Part shown: one piece after another, positions 7,493 to 14,665 of the stretch
Layout: each line of letters opens with the position of its first letter
Position numbering within the stretch: position 1 is the first letter of the stretch
Virus record (IMG/VR): IMGVR_UViG_3300002835_000752
Coordinates: 1-30,605 of that record
DNA: 30,605 nt
Direction: 5' to 3' (one strand)
From: a virus
The notes under the pieces: model-generated
Told to the model about the DNA's origin: nothing
Databases searched by the model: none
What the model saw: the letters and a program-made list of their open reading frames with translations, nothing else
Program-made: the position numbers and the translations under genes

Positions 7493-7520
7493 ATAACTTG
7501 GTTTTAAATTTCCAAGTTAT
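7493..7520 (-). terminator. Hairpin at the end of the 774-aa fibre gene (weak terminator)
   Basis: A 9-bp perfect stem (ATAACTTGG with CCAAGTTAT) with a 10-nt loop includes the TAA stop of the fibre gene. The 3' side is TTACATTATATT, not a T-run, so it may stall, process or protect RNA rather than terminate efficiently. Confidence 0.45.
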
Positions 7521-9841
7521 ATTGTACGAACTAGTGTTCTAATTGTCCAAGTACCTGATGGAGATAATGCTAATAATCTAACGTTACCTGCATTTATATC
7601 TGCTGTTAAGATTACCATTGAAGTATTTCCAATATCTAAAGTAGATGTTTCAGTAAATTCAGCAGTAGTACCATTAGTAACTACCATTACTGTTCCTGCT
7701 CTCATATCTGTAGTACTTTGTTTAATAACGTAATCAAAGAACACCGCATCTACGTTAGTTGCTGAAACTGAAGCTACTTGGGTTAAGGTTGATATTGCTT
7801 GAGGACCAATCTGTTGTTTATCAATAATACTCTTTTGAACCCCAGAACCTGAAATTAATAAATCACCTGTAGTAACTATATTTCCAGTAAATGTTTTAAC
7901 ACCTGCTATAGATTGGTCTCCAGTTGTTCTTAATACTGTAGAGTCAACTGCAGCGGTTACACCTGTTGAACCATTATATGAAGTTCCACTTAATCCATCA
8001 CCTATTGTTAATGTACCTAAATTATTACCTAGTGTAATACCTGAAATTGTGCTAGCTGCTAATTTTGAAACAGCAATTGCTGCTGAGTTGTTAATATCTG
8101 CGTTAACAATTACTCCTGAACCGATTGCTGCTACACCTGCTGATGTGATAGTAATATCACCACTTACAGTACTAAAGGCTGAACTTGAGAAATAAGCAGC
8201 CATTGAACCTGAATCAACAGTGAATGTTCTAGCGGCAGCACCTGTAAATGTTCCACCTGAAGCAAGACCTGATCCTGCTGTTAAAGCATTACCTACTTGA
8301 GTAGCAGTGGTAGCTGTTGTAGCATTACCTGATAATGCCGCTGTAATAGTACCCGCTGAAAAATTTCCAGAAGCATCACGTGCAACTACTTTAGAGGCTG
8401 TGTTAGCATCTGTAGCATCTACGGCAAATGTTCTAGCAGTAGCACCGGTATATGTTCCTCCAGAAGTTATATAAGAACCAGCAGTTAAAGCAGCTAAAGT
8501 ACCCCCTAATGTTACACCAGATATTGTATTTGCTGCTAATTTAGAAACAGCAATTGCTGCTGCTGCATTAATATCAGCATCTACTATTACTCCGGACCCA
8601 ATTGATGCTACACCAGCTGATGTAATACTAATATCACCACTTACTTGAGCAAATGTAGAACTAGAGTAAAAAGACAACATTGAACCGGAGTTAACATTTA
8701 GTTTTCCAGTAACAGGAGTTAATCCTTGTCCTGCTAATCCTGTTGCTAAATCGGTTTGAGTTGTGTAAACACTTGAACCACCACCATTTTGAGTATAATA
8801 CCTAAAGTTGGCATCAGGAGTAGTACCAGGTGAAGTTGGGAATGAAGCAGCAACACCTGTAAGTGCTGAACCGTCTCCTTTAAATGAACCAGTAAATGAA
8901 CCTGTTAATATTGTACCTGGAGTTGTAGAAGTTACAGCAGTTACTAAAATTGTTCCTGCTGAGAAGTTACCTGAAGCATCACGCGCAACAATTTTAGAAG
9001 CTGTGTTAGCATCTGTAGCGTCTACTGCAAATGTTCTTGCTGTAGAACCATTAAATGTACCTCCTGATGTTAAATAAGAACCAGCAGTTAATGCTGCTGT
9101 AGTTGCTAAAGCGGTAGTAGCATTTGAAGCCCAAGAAGCAGTACCTGTTAAAGCACCTACAAAGGTAGTAGATGTAACAGAAGATAAACCAGCAATAGTA
9201 GTTGCTGAGCTTCCTAAAGAAATAGCTGTTGAACCTACAGTAACTGAACTGTTTGCTAATTGAGCATTTAAAATACCAGCGGTAGCAGATAACTGAGTAG
9301 TTGTAATTCCTGATAATCTAGCTAATGGAACAGTACCTGAAGCTAAGTTATCAGCGTTTAAAGCAGTTAATGCAGTACCAGTACCTGTAAAAGATGAAGC
9401 TGAAACCGCACCTATAATTCCTAATGGTTTGTTAAATTCCATTCTAGAGCTACCATTACTCCAAGTAATAGAAGCAGCAGCACCTGAAATAAATAAACCA
9501 CCACCATCAGCATCTGCTGAGGTTGTAGAACCAGAAGCAATAACAACTAATTTATCCTTAATAAAAATATCAGTAGTGTTAATAAACGTAGTAGTACCTG
9601 ATACTGTAAGGTTACCTGTTACTGTTGTATTACCATTTACTGTTAAACCAGCAAAAGAAGGTGAACTTCCTGAGTTTACTGATTGGTTTATAGAAAAAGA
9701 AGAGTTTGAAAGAACACCATTAGCTCCTATACTTATTAAATTACCAGAACCGGCAGATAATCCTCTTACTGTTAAACTTCCTGATAAGTCTGAACTTCCT
9801 GAGACTACTAGACCTCTTCGAATTACATATTCATTAGCCAT
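7517..9841 (-). CDS. Long repeat-built tail fibre protein
   Basis: 774 residues. The N-terminal adapter MANEYVIRRGLVVSGSSDLS is shared with the next gene. A TVTGNLTVSGTTTFINTTDI module at 74-93 recurs in the 400-residue protein. Two longer repeat types fill residues ~250-606: the A type (ALTAGSYLTSGGTFNGSTAR, FAVDATDANTASK, ARDASGNFSAGTI) and the B type (SGDISITSAGVASIGSGVIV, ADIN, AIAVSKLAA). The C-terminal ~100 residues (FDYVIKQSTTDMRAGTVMVV, LDIGNTSMVILTADI, TWTIRTLVRTI) match the tip of the 132-residue protein just upstream. Overall a trimeric-fibre style adhesin: adapter, repetitive shaft, binding head. A motif copy lies 14 nt before the ATG. Confidence 0.88.
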   Translation of the reverse strand: MANEYVIRRGLVVSGSSDLSGSLTVRGLSAGSGNLISIGANGVLSNSSFSINQSVNSGSSPSFAGLTVNGNTTVTGNLTVSGTTTFINTTDIFIKDKLVVIASGSTTSADADGGGLFISGAAASITWSNGSSRMEFNKPLGIIGAVSASSFTGTGTALTALNADNLASGTVPLARLSGITTTQLSATAGILNAQLANSSVTVGSTAISLGSSATTIAGLSSVTSTTFVGALTGTASWASNATTALATTAALTAGSYLTSGGTFNGSTARTFAVDATDANTASKIVARDASGNFSAGTILVTAVTSTTPGTILTGSFTGSFKGDGSALTGVAASFPTSPGTTPDANFRYYTQNGGGSSVYTTQTDLATGLAGQGLTPVTGKLNVNSGSMLSFYSSSTFAQVSGDISITSAGVASIGSGVIVDADINAAAAIAVSKLAANTISGVTLGGTLAALTAGSYITSGGTYTGATARTFAVDATDANTASKVVARDASGNFSAGTITAALSGNATTATTATQVGNALTAGSGLASGGTFTGAAARTFTVDSGSMAAYFSSSAFSTVSGDITITSAGVAAIGSGVIVNADINNSAAIAVSKLAASTISGITLGNNLGTLTIGDGLSGTSYNGSTGVTAAVDSTVLRTTGDQSIAGVKTFTGNIVTTGDLLISGSGVQKSIIDKQQIGPQAISTLTQVASVSATNVDAVFFDYVIKQSTTDMRAGTVMVVTNGTTAEFTETSTLDIGNTSMVILTADINAGNVRLLALSPSGTWTIRTLVRTI
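8024..9094 (-). repeat. Internal duplicated shaft modules in the 774-aa fibre
   Basis: A-type copies: 9094-8948, 8491-8345 and a partial one at 8287-8213. B-type copies: 8689-8495 and 8212-8024. Copies A1 and A2 share the identical peptide FAVDATDANTASK, and B is adjacent to A in both places (B-A, then A-B). This indicates duplication with later divergence of the shaft. Confidence 0.8.
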
Positions 9842-9855
9842 ATTTTACTATTTGT

Positions 9856-9864
9856 TATAAATAT
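9856..9864 (-). promoter_or_regulatory. Late-promoter-like motif before the 774-aa fibre
   Basis: The coding strand reads ATATTTATAACA, 14 nt before the ATG at 9841, within the 29-bp gap to the previous gene. Confidence 0.6.
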
Positions 9865-9870
9865 GTGGCT

Positions 9871-10269
9871 TTAAAGTATCTTCGCAAGGGTTTTAATAAC
9901 CCACATAGTAGGTCCTACAACATCTGCTATAATTTCTACGTTACTAGCTAAAATTCTACACTGTAAAATTACGTCTGTTGTATTACCTAAGTCTACAGTA
10001 GTAACTTCTGTAAAGTTAATATTAGAACCATCCCAAACGGCCATAATATTACCTACTCGATAATTTAAGTTGCTTTTTATTAAATATTCAAAATTCACTC
10101 CGTTACCATCAGTGATAGGAAAACTACCTATTACATTAGTTCCAGCACTTACTAAACTGTTTTCGTATGTTCTTATTTTAGCCGCATTAAGAGTAACATC
10201 TCCAGTTACTGTTAAACCAGATAAAGAGGCATTAGAGCCAGATATTATGACTTTTTTCCACGACGGCAT
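9871..10269 (-). CDS. Minimal fibre: SWKK adapter fused to the shared tip domain
   Basis: 132 residues. The N-terminus MPSWKKVIISGSNASLSG matches that of the 400-residue protein (MASWKKVIVSGSDA). The C-terminal ~90 residues (VNFEYLIKSNLNYRVGNIMA, VTTVDLGNTTDVILQCRI, MWVIKTLAKIL) match the tip of the 774-residue fibre. The shaft between is almost absent, one TGDVTLNAA-like unit. It therefore looks like a fibre reduced to adapter plus head, or a chimera of two fibre types. The product may compete with or cap the longer fibres. It has an unusually long, structured 73-nt leader. Confidence 0.8.
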   Translation of the reverse strand: MPSWKKVIISGSNASLSGLTVTGDVTLNAAKIRTYENSLVSAGTNVIGSFPITDGNGVNFEYLIKSNLNYRVGNIMAVWDGSNINFTEVTTVDLGNTTDVILQCRILASNVEIIADVVGPTMWVIKTLAKIL

Positions 10270-10342
10270 ATTTCTTATTATGGTTGGTTACTAGAATTGT
10301 CTAGTCCACTTCCCTTACGGGCCTATAATATAATCATAAATA
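10270..10342 (-). other. Structured leader of the 132-aa fibre gene
   Basis: This 73-nt gap is the only sizeable leader among the fibre genes. The coding strand contains CCCGTAAGGG (10321-10312) and CTAGACAATTCTAG (10304-10291), which can form two small hairpins. It also carries the word AGACAATTCTA found in the sheath leader. Confidence 0.35.
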
Positions 10343-10343
10343 T
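10335..10343 (-). promoter_or_regulatory. Late-promoter-like motif (ATATTTATG variant), distant from its gene
   Basis: The coding strand reads ATATTTATGATTATATTATAG, split here as ATATTTATG then ATTATATTATAG. It overlaps the TAA of the upstream gene and lies 65 nt before the ATG at 10269. The TATATTATA that follows could be an ordinary -10. Confidence 0.45.
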
Positions 10344-10603
10344 TAGGAAATAGCAGATGTGCGTGATGTTTTTTTAGCTTCTTTTACTAAAAGGGCTTCT
10401 AATTGACGTTGTCTTTCTTCTTCTGCTTGAACTCGTTCTTGTTCTTGCATCTGAAGGTTCATCTGGATTTGAAAAGCGGCTTCATCTAATTTATTTTGTA
10501 AAGCTGCTACTAACCTAGCATTCCTTCCAGTAATAGAAACCACATCCACAGATTGTAGGATTATAGTGATTTCATCAAGTGTTAATTCTATTGGATATTG
10601 CAT
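10343..10603 (-). CDS. Small coiled-coil protein of unknown function
   Basis: 86 residues. The first half is a helical domain (PIELTLDEITIILQSVDVVS, then NARLVAALQNKLDEAAFQI). The second half is a highly charged coiled coil, Gln/Glu/Arg-rich (QMQEQERVQAEEERQRQLEA), ending Lys/Ser/Thr-rich. It starts 2 nt after the stop of the 69-residue ORF, so the two are one translational unit between fibre genes. No family recognised. A fibre-trimerisation chaperone or a structural spacer would fit. Confidence 0.78.
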   Translation of the reverse strand: MQYPIELTLDEITIILQSVDVVSITGRNARLVAALQNKLDEAAFQIQMNLQMQEQERVQAEEERQRQLEALLVKEAKKTSRTSAIS

Positions 10604-10605
10604 AA

Positions 10606-10815
10606 TTATTTATCCAAAGATAAATACTGGTTTTGCAACTTCAAAACTAAATTATAAAGAGGTTCAATATTTTCTCCTTGAAATGTGGATTGTTTAACTA
10701 GATTAAGTAACAAAGCTATTTCTTCTTTAGTTAATTGGTTTGGATTCATATCAATTGTTAAAATTGGTTGTGGTTCTTGTGAAGAAGAAATTGTTTTGTT
10801 GCTAAAAAATGCCAT
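10606..10815 (-). CDS. Small helical protein of unknown function
   Basis: 69 residues. After ~25 disordered residues (FFSNKTISSSQEPQP) comes a helical hairpin: NPNQLTKEEIALLLNLVKQS, then NIEPLYNLVLKLQNQYLSL. No named family. It shares the LTxEEI-type opening with the other small ORFs of the window and is paired with the 86-residue gene directly after it. No Shine-Dalgarno is present; a motif copy lies 25 nt upstream inside the end of the previous gene. Confidence 0.75.
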   Translation of the reverse strand: MAFFSNKTISSSQEPQPILTIDMNPNQLTKEEIALLLNLVKQSTFQGENIEPLYNLVLKLQNQYLSLDK

Positions 10816-10829
10816 AAAAAGTTAAAATA

Positions 10830-12032
10830 TTAAGAATAAATATAAATATCTCCAGTACCAGAATCAACATGCATGTTACCAAATCCGTAAGTAGTACCAC
10901 CCCATGTTGGGATTGGAGCAGGAGCACCTGCTGATTGTGAAACAGCTACCATATAAGCATCATGAGCTACAGTAGTTGCTGTTCCTGATACATTATAAGC
11001 AATACCGAATCGACCATATGAACCAGGAAGTGCTTCTAAATAAAATGCTGAACCAACACCTGAAGCACTATAGGCTAATACAATACCAGAGTCTTGTAGA
11101 GTTGTGGAACCACTGTTTAATAATACAAATTGGTCTTTAACATATAAGTTAGTACTGTTTACAAATGATGCTGTACCATTTACTGTTAAGTTACCGCCTA
11201 CTGTTAAATTGTTAGTAACATTAGCTGCTGCTAATGTAGCTATTGTACCAATAGTTAAATTATCAAATCTAGCTGTTGGAGATACAATTTCACCAGCAAT
11301 AGCTGCTGGAGCTACTACACTAGGTGTACCAATTGCTAAATAACCATTTTGCGCTTTAATATTACCCGCAGATGAAGTAATATCTTGGACAGCAGCTATG
11401 TATCCTGCAGAATTAATTCCACTAGAAGCAGTAATAAATGAACCTGATAATCCTGTCGCGTAAACAAAGTTTAAACCAGCTAAAGAAGTTGCTGTACCAC
11501 CTAACGATATTGATGTATTACCAATAGTTACAGCACTGTTAGCTAAGTGACCATTTTGAATACTACTAGAATTAATTACAGCAGTAACTGATACACCTGA
11601 AGTAACTGTAAAGTCAATATAAGTACTATCTACAAATCTACCAGCTTCAAATATTGCTTTTCTAGAACCAGTAACAAAATGAGATGATCCCGTATCAACC
11701 ATTATTGTATTACCAGTACCAACAGCTTTAGTTAAACCTGAGCCAGTAATTTGGGAAGTAATATCAGCTAATGTAATTTTTTGAAGAGCAGCTGAACCTG
11801 ATACTACAAAGGGTTGGTTAGTAATTTCTGTGACTACTCCAGGAATGTTCAGACCTGTAGCGGTAATACCTGTAATACCTGTACCATCACCAAAGAATGA
11901 ACCTGTAAATGAACCTGTTAATTTAGTGGTTGTTAGTGGGTTTGTTGTGGTAATTACTTGATTTGTACCAACGGTTGATGAGTTTAATACTGCATCACTA
12001 CCCGAGACTATGACTTTTTTCCAGCTTGCCAT
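10830..12032 (-). CDS. Fibre protein, SWKK adapter type
   Basis: 400 residues. Adapter MASWKKVIVSGSDAVLNSST, a GSFTGSFFGDGTGITGITA unit at ~40-58, an ANSAVTIGNTSISLGGTATS unit at 164-183 and a NLTVGGNLTVNGTASFVNST unit at 275-294. The last two recur in the 774-residue fibre (ANSSVTVGSTAISLG; TVSGTTTFINTT). The C-terminal ~100 residues (FVLLNSGSTTLQDSGIVLAY, YGRFGIAYNVSG, DAYMVAVSQ, ending GTGDIYIYS) form a different tip from its relatives. It is probably a receptor-binding fibre or baseplate decoration made from shared parts. Its start is preceded by TATAAATA in the T4-like orientation. Confidence 0.83.
   Translation of the reverse strand: MASWKKVIVSGSDAVLNSSTVGTNQVITTTNPLTTTKLTGSFTGSFFGDGTGITGITATGLNIPGVVTEITNQPFVVSGSAALQKITLADITSQITGSGLTKAVGTGNTIMVDTGSSHFVTGSRKAIFEAGRFVDSTYIDFTVTSGVSVTAVINSSSIQNGHLANSAVTIGNTSISLGGTATSLAGLNFVYATGLSGSFITASSGINSAGYIAAVQDITSSAGNIKAQNGYLAIGTPSVVAPAAIAGEIVSPTARFDNLTIGTIATLAAANVTNNLTVGGNLTVNGTASFVNSTNLYVKDQFVLLNSGSTTLQDSGIVLAYSASGVGSAFYLEALPGSYGRFGIAYNVSGTATTVAHDAYMVAVSQSAGAPAPIPTWGGTTYGFGNMHVDSGTGDIYIYS
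10841..10849 (-). promoter_or_regulatory. Late-promoter-like motif inside the 3' end of the 400-aa gene
   Basis: The coding strand reads GATATTTATATTTATTC, 25 nt before the ATG at 10815. It encodes the final DIYIY residues of the upstream protein, so coding and regulatory use would overlap. Confidence 0.45.
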
Positions 12033-12036
12033 GATT

Positions 12037-12044
12037 TATTTATA
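12037..12044 (-). promoter_or_regulatory. TATAAATA box in the T4 late-promoter orientation
   Basis: The coding strand reads ATATATAAATAAATCATGG. TATAAATA ends 4 nt before the ATG at 12032. It is the only gene-start site in this orientation; the others read TATTTATA. The region is very AT-rich, so this may be chance. Confidence 0.35.
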
Positions 12045-12055
12045 TATTATACATA

Positions 12056-13249
12056 TTAGATTCCAAAGAAAAATTCACCAGAGGCAGAATAATAAATACC
12101 TCCTGTTATAGGCGTCGGAGTTGTGTAGTAAGCTTCTAAAGCCATTACCCCTTCAGTATTAAATTTTAGTAATTCGCGTGATGATGATTGAAGTAAAAAG
12201 AAATGTGGTGTAAAACCAGTACCATTAGCTACAGAAGCAGTTATAGAACCTGTTTGAATTCTATCTGCTAATCCACTTCCGCCTCCACCAGGTAATGATG
12301 ATGTAATAAACAAAACATTGTTTGAAGCATCAAACATTACTGTATTAACAGTTGGGCTAGGTGTATACGGGAATGCTAATCCAGGTAATGCTATAGAAGG
12401 TGAATTAATTACTACTGTTGTTGAGGAGGCATTAATATCCCCAACTAAATTAAATGCACCACTAATATTAGTTGAACCGGTAATTGTTTGGTCACCTACA
12501 AATATATTTGAACCTGTGGTTGCAAATACAGAAGATGCTGTTCCATTTAATAATCTAGAGTTTAAAGCAAAAGACGCGGTTATAGCAAATGAACTACTTA
12601 ACGCATATGATGCACTAGTAGCGTTTAATGCAAACGATGATGATATAGCTTGCGAGGCCGATATCGCCCAAGAACCCGTGCCTAATAACGACCCAGTAAA
12701 CGATCCAGTAAATGAGGAAGCTGTTATAAGGGTTGAAATAATAGAACCTGTTACACTAAGAGAGCCTGTTATTTGTGCTGAACCTGTGTAAGGAAAGGAT
12801 GATGCATTTAAAGCATAAGATGCTGTTAAGGCATTAGAAGCAGTTAAGGCATATGAGGCACTCACAGCATTTAATATACTTCCACTCCAATAGGATGCTG
12901 TTAAGGCATTAGATGAAGATAAGGCATAAGATGATGAAACTGCATTACTTATACTACCTGAAAAATATGAAGCTGTTAAAGCATAAGATGATGAAATTGC
13001 ATTGCTTATACTTCCGCTAAAATAAGATGCTGTAGCTGCAAATGATGCAGATAAGGCATATGATGAACTAACACCTGAGCCTCCACCACCTGTAATTAAT
13101 ATTGTTAAATCATTAAATTGGCCGACTGACGCTGTTACTCCAGAACCTGTAAAATTAATTTTATTAACTTGGGTTGTAATTAAACTACCTTGGTTTTCTA
13201 CCTTAATAGGTATTAAACCGGGTTTCGATAGTTTATTATTATCAGCCAT
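12056..13249 (-). CDS. Fibre protein with SSYALTASY repeats
   Basis: 397 residues. The N-terminal ~50 residues (KPGLIPIKVENQGSLITTQV) may be the attachment part. Residues 61-150 are low-complexity repeats built on SSYALTASYFSGSISNA, with a second short SASYALSSSFAITASFAL block near 213-230. An FPYTGSAQITGSLSVTGS element at 152-169 recurs in the truncated fibre at 30130-30605. The C-terminal ~80 residues (RIQTGSITASVANGTGFTPH, LLKFNTEGVMALEAYYT, GEFFFGI) form a compact tip. Such Ala/Ser/Tyr repeats are common in fibres of uncultured phages; their fold is not established to my knowledge. A motif copy lies 10 nt upstream, embedded in an inverted repeat. Confidence 0.82.
   Translation of the reverse strand: MADNNKLSKPGLIPIKVENQGSLITTQVNKINFTGSGVTASVGQFNDLTILITGGGGSGVSSSYALSASFAATASYFSGSISNAISSSYALTASYFSGSISNAVSSSYALSSSNALTASYWSGSILNAVSASYALTASNALTASYALNASSFPYTGSAQITGSLSVTGSIISTLITASSFTGSFTGSLLGTGSWAISASQAISSSFALNATSASYALSSSFAITASFALNSRLLNGTASSVFATTGSNIFVGDQTITGSTNISGAFNLVGDINASSTTVVINSPSIALPGLAFPYTPSPTVNTVMFDASNNVLFITSSLPGGGGSGLADRIQTGSITASVANGTGFTPHFFLLQSSSRELLKFNTEGVMALEAYYTTPTPITGGIYYSASGEFFFGI
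12800..13069 (-). repeat. SSYALTASYFSGSISNA tandem peptide repeats
   Basis: Roughly four units over residues 61-150, each ending in SISNA or SILNA followed by SSSYAL or SASYAL. The DNA is correspondingly repetitive (words such as GCATAAGATG and GATGCTGTTAA on the plus strand). Confidence 0.8.
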
Positions 13250-13259
13250 AAATGTTTAT

Positions 13260-13268
13260 CATAAATAT
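13260..13268 (-). promoter_or_regulatory. Late-promoter-like motif within an inverted repeat
   Basis: The coding strand reads ATATTTATG, 10 nt before the ATG at 13249. It is flanked by GTTTATC (13278-13272) and GATAAAC (13260-13254), a 7-bp inverted repeat whose loop is the motif itself. Either an operator-like arrangement or coincidence. Confidence 0.5.
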
Positions 13269-13289
13269 TAAGATAAACAAGAGTTTTGG

Positions 13290-13976
13290 TTATATTCCAT
13301 ACCTTGTTCTTAAGGCATTAAATGTTTCGTTTATTTCAAGTGACGATAAAGCTCTGTTATAATTATGAAAAGCAGATATTAATCCTCTATAACTTTCCCC
13401 ATTATTTCCTTCTCCAAGTCTTAATTCCTCAGTATTACTTGTTGAAGTTAATCCAGGAGCAACCTGTGTTGCTACTATTACCCCGTTTCTCCAAATGGTT
13501 TTTGTTGAACCATCATATCGTATAGCAACGTGTTGCCAAGTATTGTAAACAATATCTCCTGGGGTAGAATCTAATGCTGTATATCCGCTTTGGTTAGTTT
13601 CATAATGTAAATATGCACCTGCTGAATTAATTGTTAAGGCATATTGTTGGTTATTTCCTTTACTAAAAATTCCATGCCATGTAGTACCACCTCCATAAGG
13701 ATAAATCATAGCCATTACTGTATATTGTTGACTGCTTGAAAAGTTTATTGAGTCACTATTGTTAATATATACTCTGTCATCACTCCCATCAAAAAACACA
13801 GCACCTAAACCACTACTTGTATAATAAGCACCCCCAAGTAATGTTCCATTATTGTTATAAAATGATAAATCATTCCACGTTGTACTTGATGCTGTAATAG
13901 ACATAGGATCTATACCATCTAAAACAGTTACTAATCCATTTATGTTTATTTGAGGGTTTGCGAATTGTGCTGGCAT
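13290..13976 (-). CDS. LamG-like lectin-fold protein, third tandem copy
   Basis: 228 residues. A concanavalin-like jelly roll of the LamG_3 type: an N-terminal NGLVTVLDGIDP strand, a central GAVFFDGSDDRVYINNSD, QYTVMAMIYPYG, GIFSKGNNQQYALTI, YNTWQHVAIRYDGSTKTIWR, NTEELRLGEG, and the diagnostic C-terminal HNYNRALSSLEINETFNALR ending RYGI. Such domains usually bind glycans, so a host-surface receptor-binding or decoration role is likely. The start ATG overlaps the previous stop (TAATG), so it is probably translationally coupled to the gene before. It has the same length as its two upstream paralogues but they differ widely in sequence. Confidence 0.87.
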   Translation of the reverse strand: MPAQFANPQININGLVTVLDGIDPMSITASSTTWNDLSFYNNNGTLLGGAYYTSSGLGAVFFDGSDDRVYINNSDSINFSSSQQYTVMAMIYPYGGGTTWHGIFSKGNNQQYALTINSAGAYLHYETNQSGYTALDSTPGDIVYNTWQHVAIRYDGSTKTIWRNGVIVATQVAPGLTSTSNTEELRLGEGNNGESYRGLISAFHNYNRALSSLEINETFNALRTRYGI

Positions 13977-14662
13977 TATAGACCGTATATTACTTTTGTA
14001 CCGTTAAAATTATTTGTTATTTCACTTTGGGTTAATTCTCTATTATAAACTAAACAGGTTGAATATGATAAATTACCAGCATAGTTACCAACAGTATTAT
14101 TCCACTCACATAATCTTAAATTAGTAGAAATTCCAAGACAGTTTCCATCAGCGGCTACTACAGGAGTTAATGCGTAAGGGATGCTATTAATGTATATTTT
14201 ATTTTGAGATAATAATCCACTACCGTTCATTACAAAAACATAATGTTTCCAGTTTCCTATTAATCCTAAACTAGTTACTGTAGCCGCATTTATACCAACA
14301 ACATTACTAGCGCCATTATTATATCCTAAACAATTATTTGCAGTATAAACATTATAACTATCCATTCCCAAAAACATTCCATTATTATAACTTATCCATT
14401 TTATCCATCCTTCAATAGATATAGTTGAGTATGTTCCAGCATTAGGTAAGTTTATATTTGCATGATCATTAATTCCGTCAAAATTAATAGATGCTATAGG
14501 ACCAGCAGTATATGTAGGTCCATTAACTAATGATCCGGTACTTACTCCTGGTGTGAATAAATTATCCCAATTTGTACTTCCGCTATTAAAAACATCAGCA
14601 TTAAGATAAGTTATTAATCCTGGAATTGATCCTATGTTAATTCCTCCTGTTATTCGTCCCAT
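13976..14662 (-). CDS. LamG-like lectin-fold protein, second tandem copy
   Basis: 228 residues. Same architecture as its neighbours: SIPGLITYLNADVFNSGS, then INFDGINDHANINLP, ISIEGWIKWISYNNGMFLGM, GNWKHYVFVMNGSG, QNKIYINSI, NLRLCEWNN, and the C-terminal CLVYNRELTQSEITNNFNGT ending VIYGL. Glycan binding is the usual role of the fold; the target is unknown. It sits 3 nt after the stop of the first copy and overlaps the third copy by one base. The three proteins have identical lengths but only scattered identity, which points to an old duplication with divergent binding faces. Confidence 0.86.
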   Translation of the reverse strand: MGRITGGINIGSIPGLITYLNADVFNSGSTNWDNLFTPGVSTGSLVNGPTYTAGPIASINFDGINDHANINLPNAGTYSTISIEGWIKWISYNNGMFLGMDSYNVYTANNCLGYNNGASNVVGINAATVTSLGLIGNWKHYVFVMNGSGLLSQNKIYINSIPYALTPVVAADGNCLGISTNLRLCEWNNTVGNYAGNLSYSTCLVYNRELTQSEITNNFNGTKVIYGL

Positions 14663-14665
14663 AAT

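Noticed and set aside
12800-13069. CRISPR-like or non-coding direct repeats
   Set aside because: The repeats are in frame, of variable spacing, and encode the SSYALTASY peptide; there are no unique spacers.
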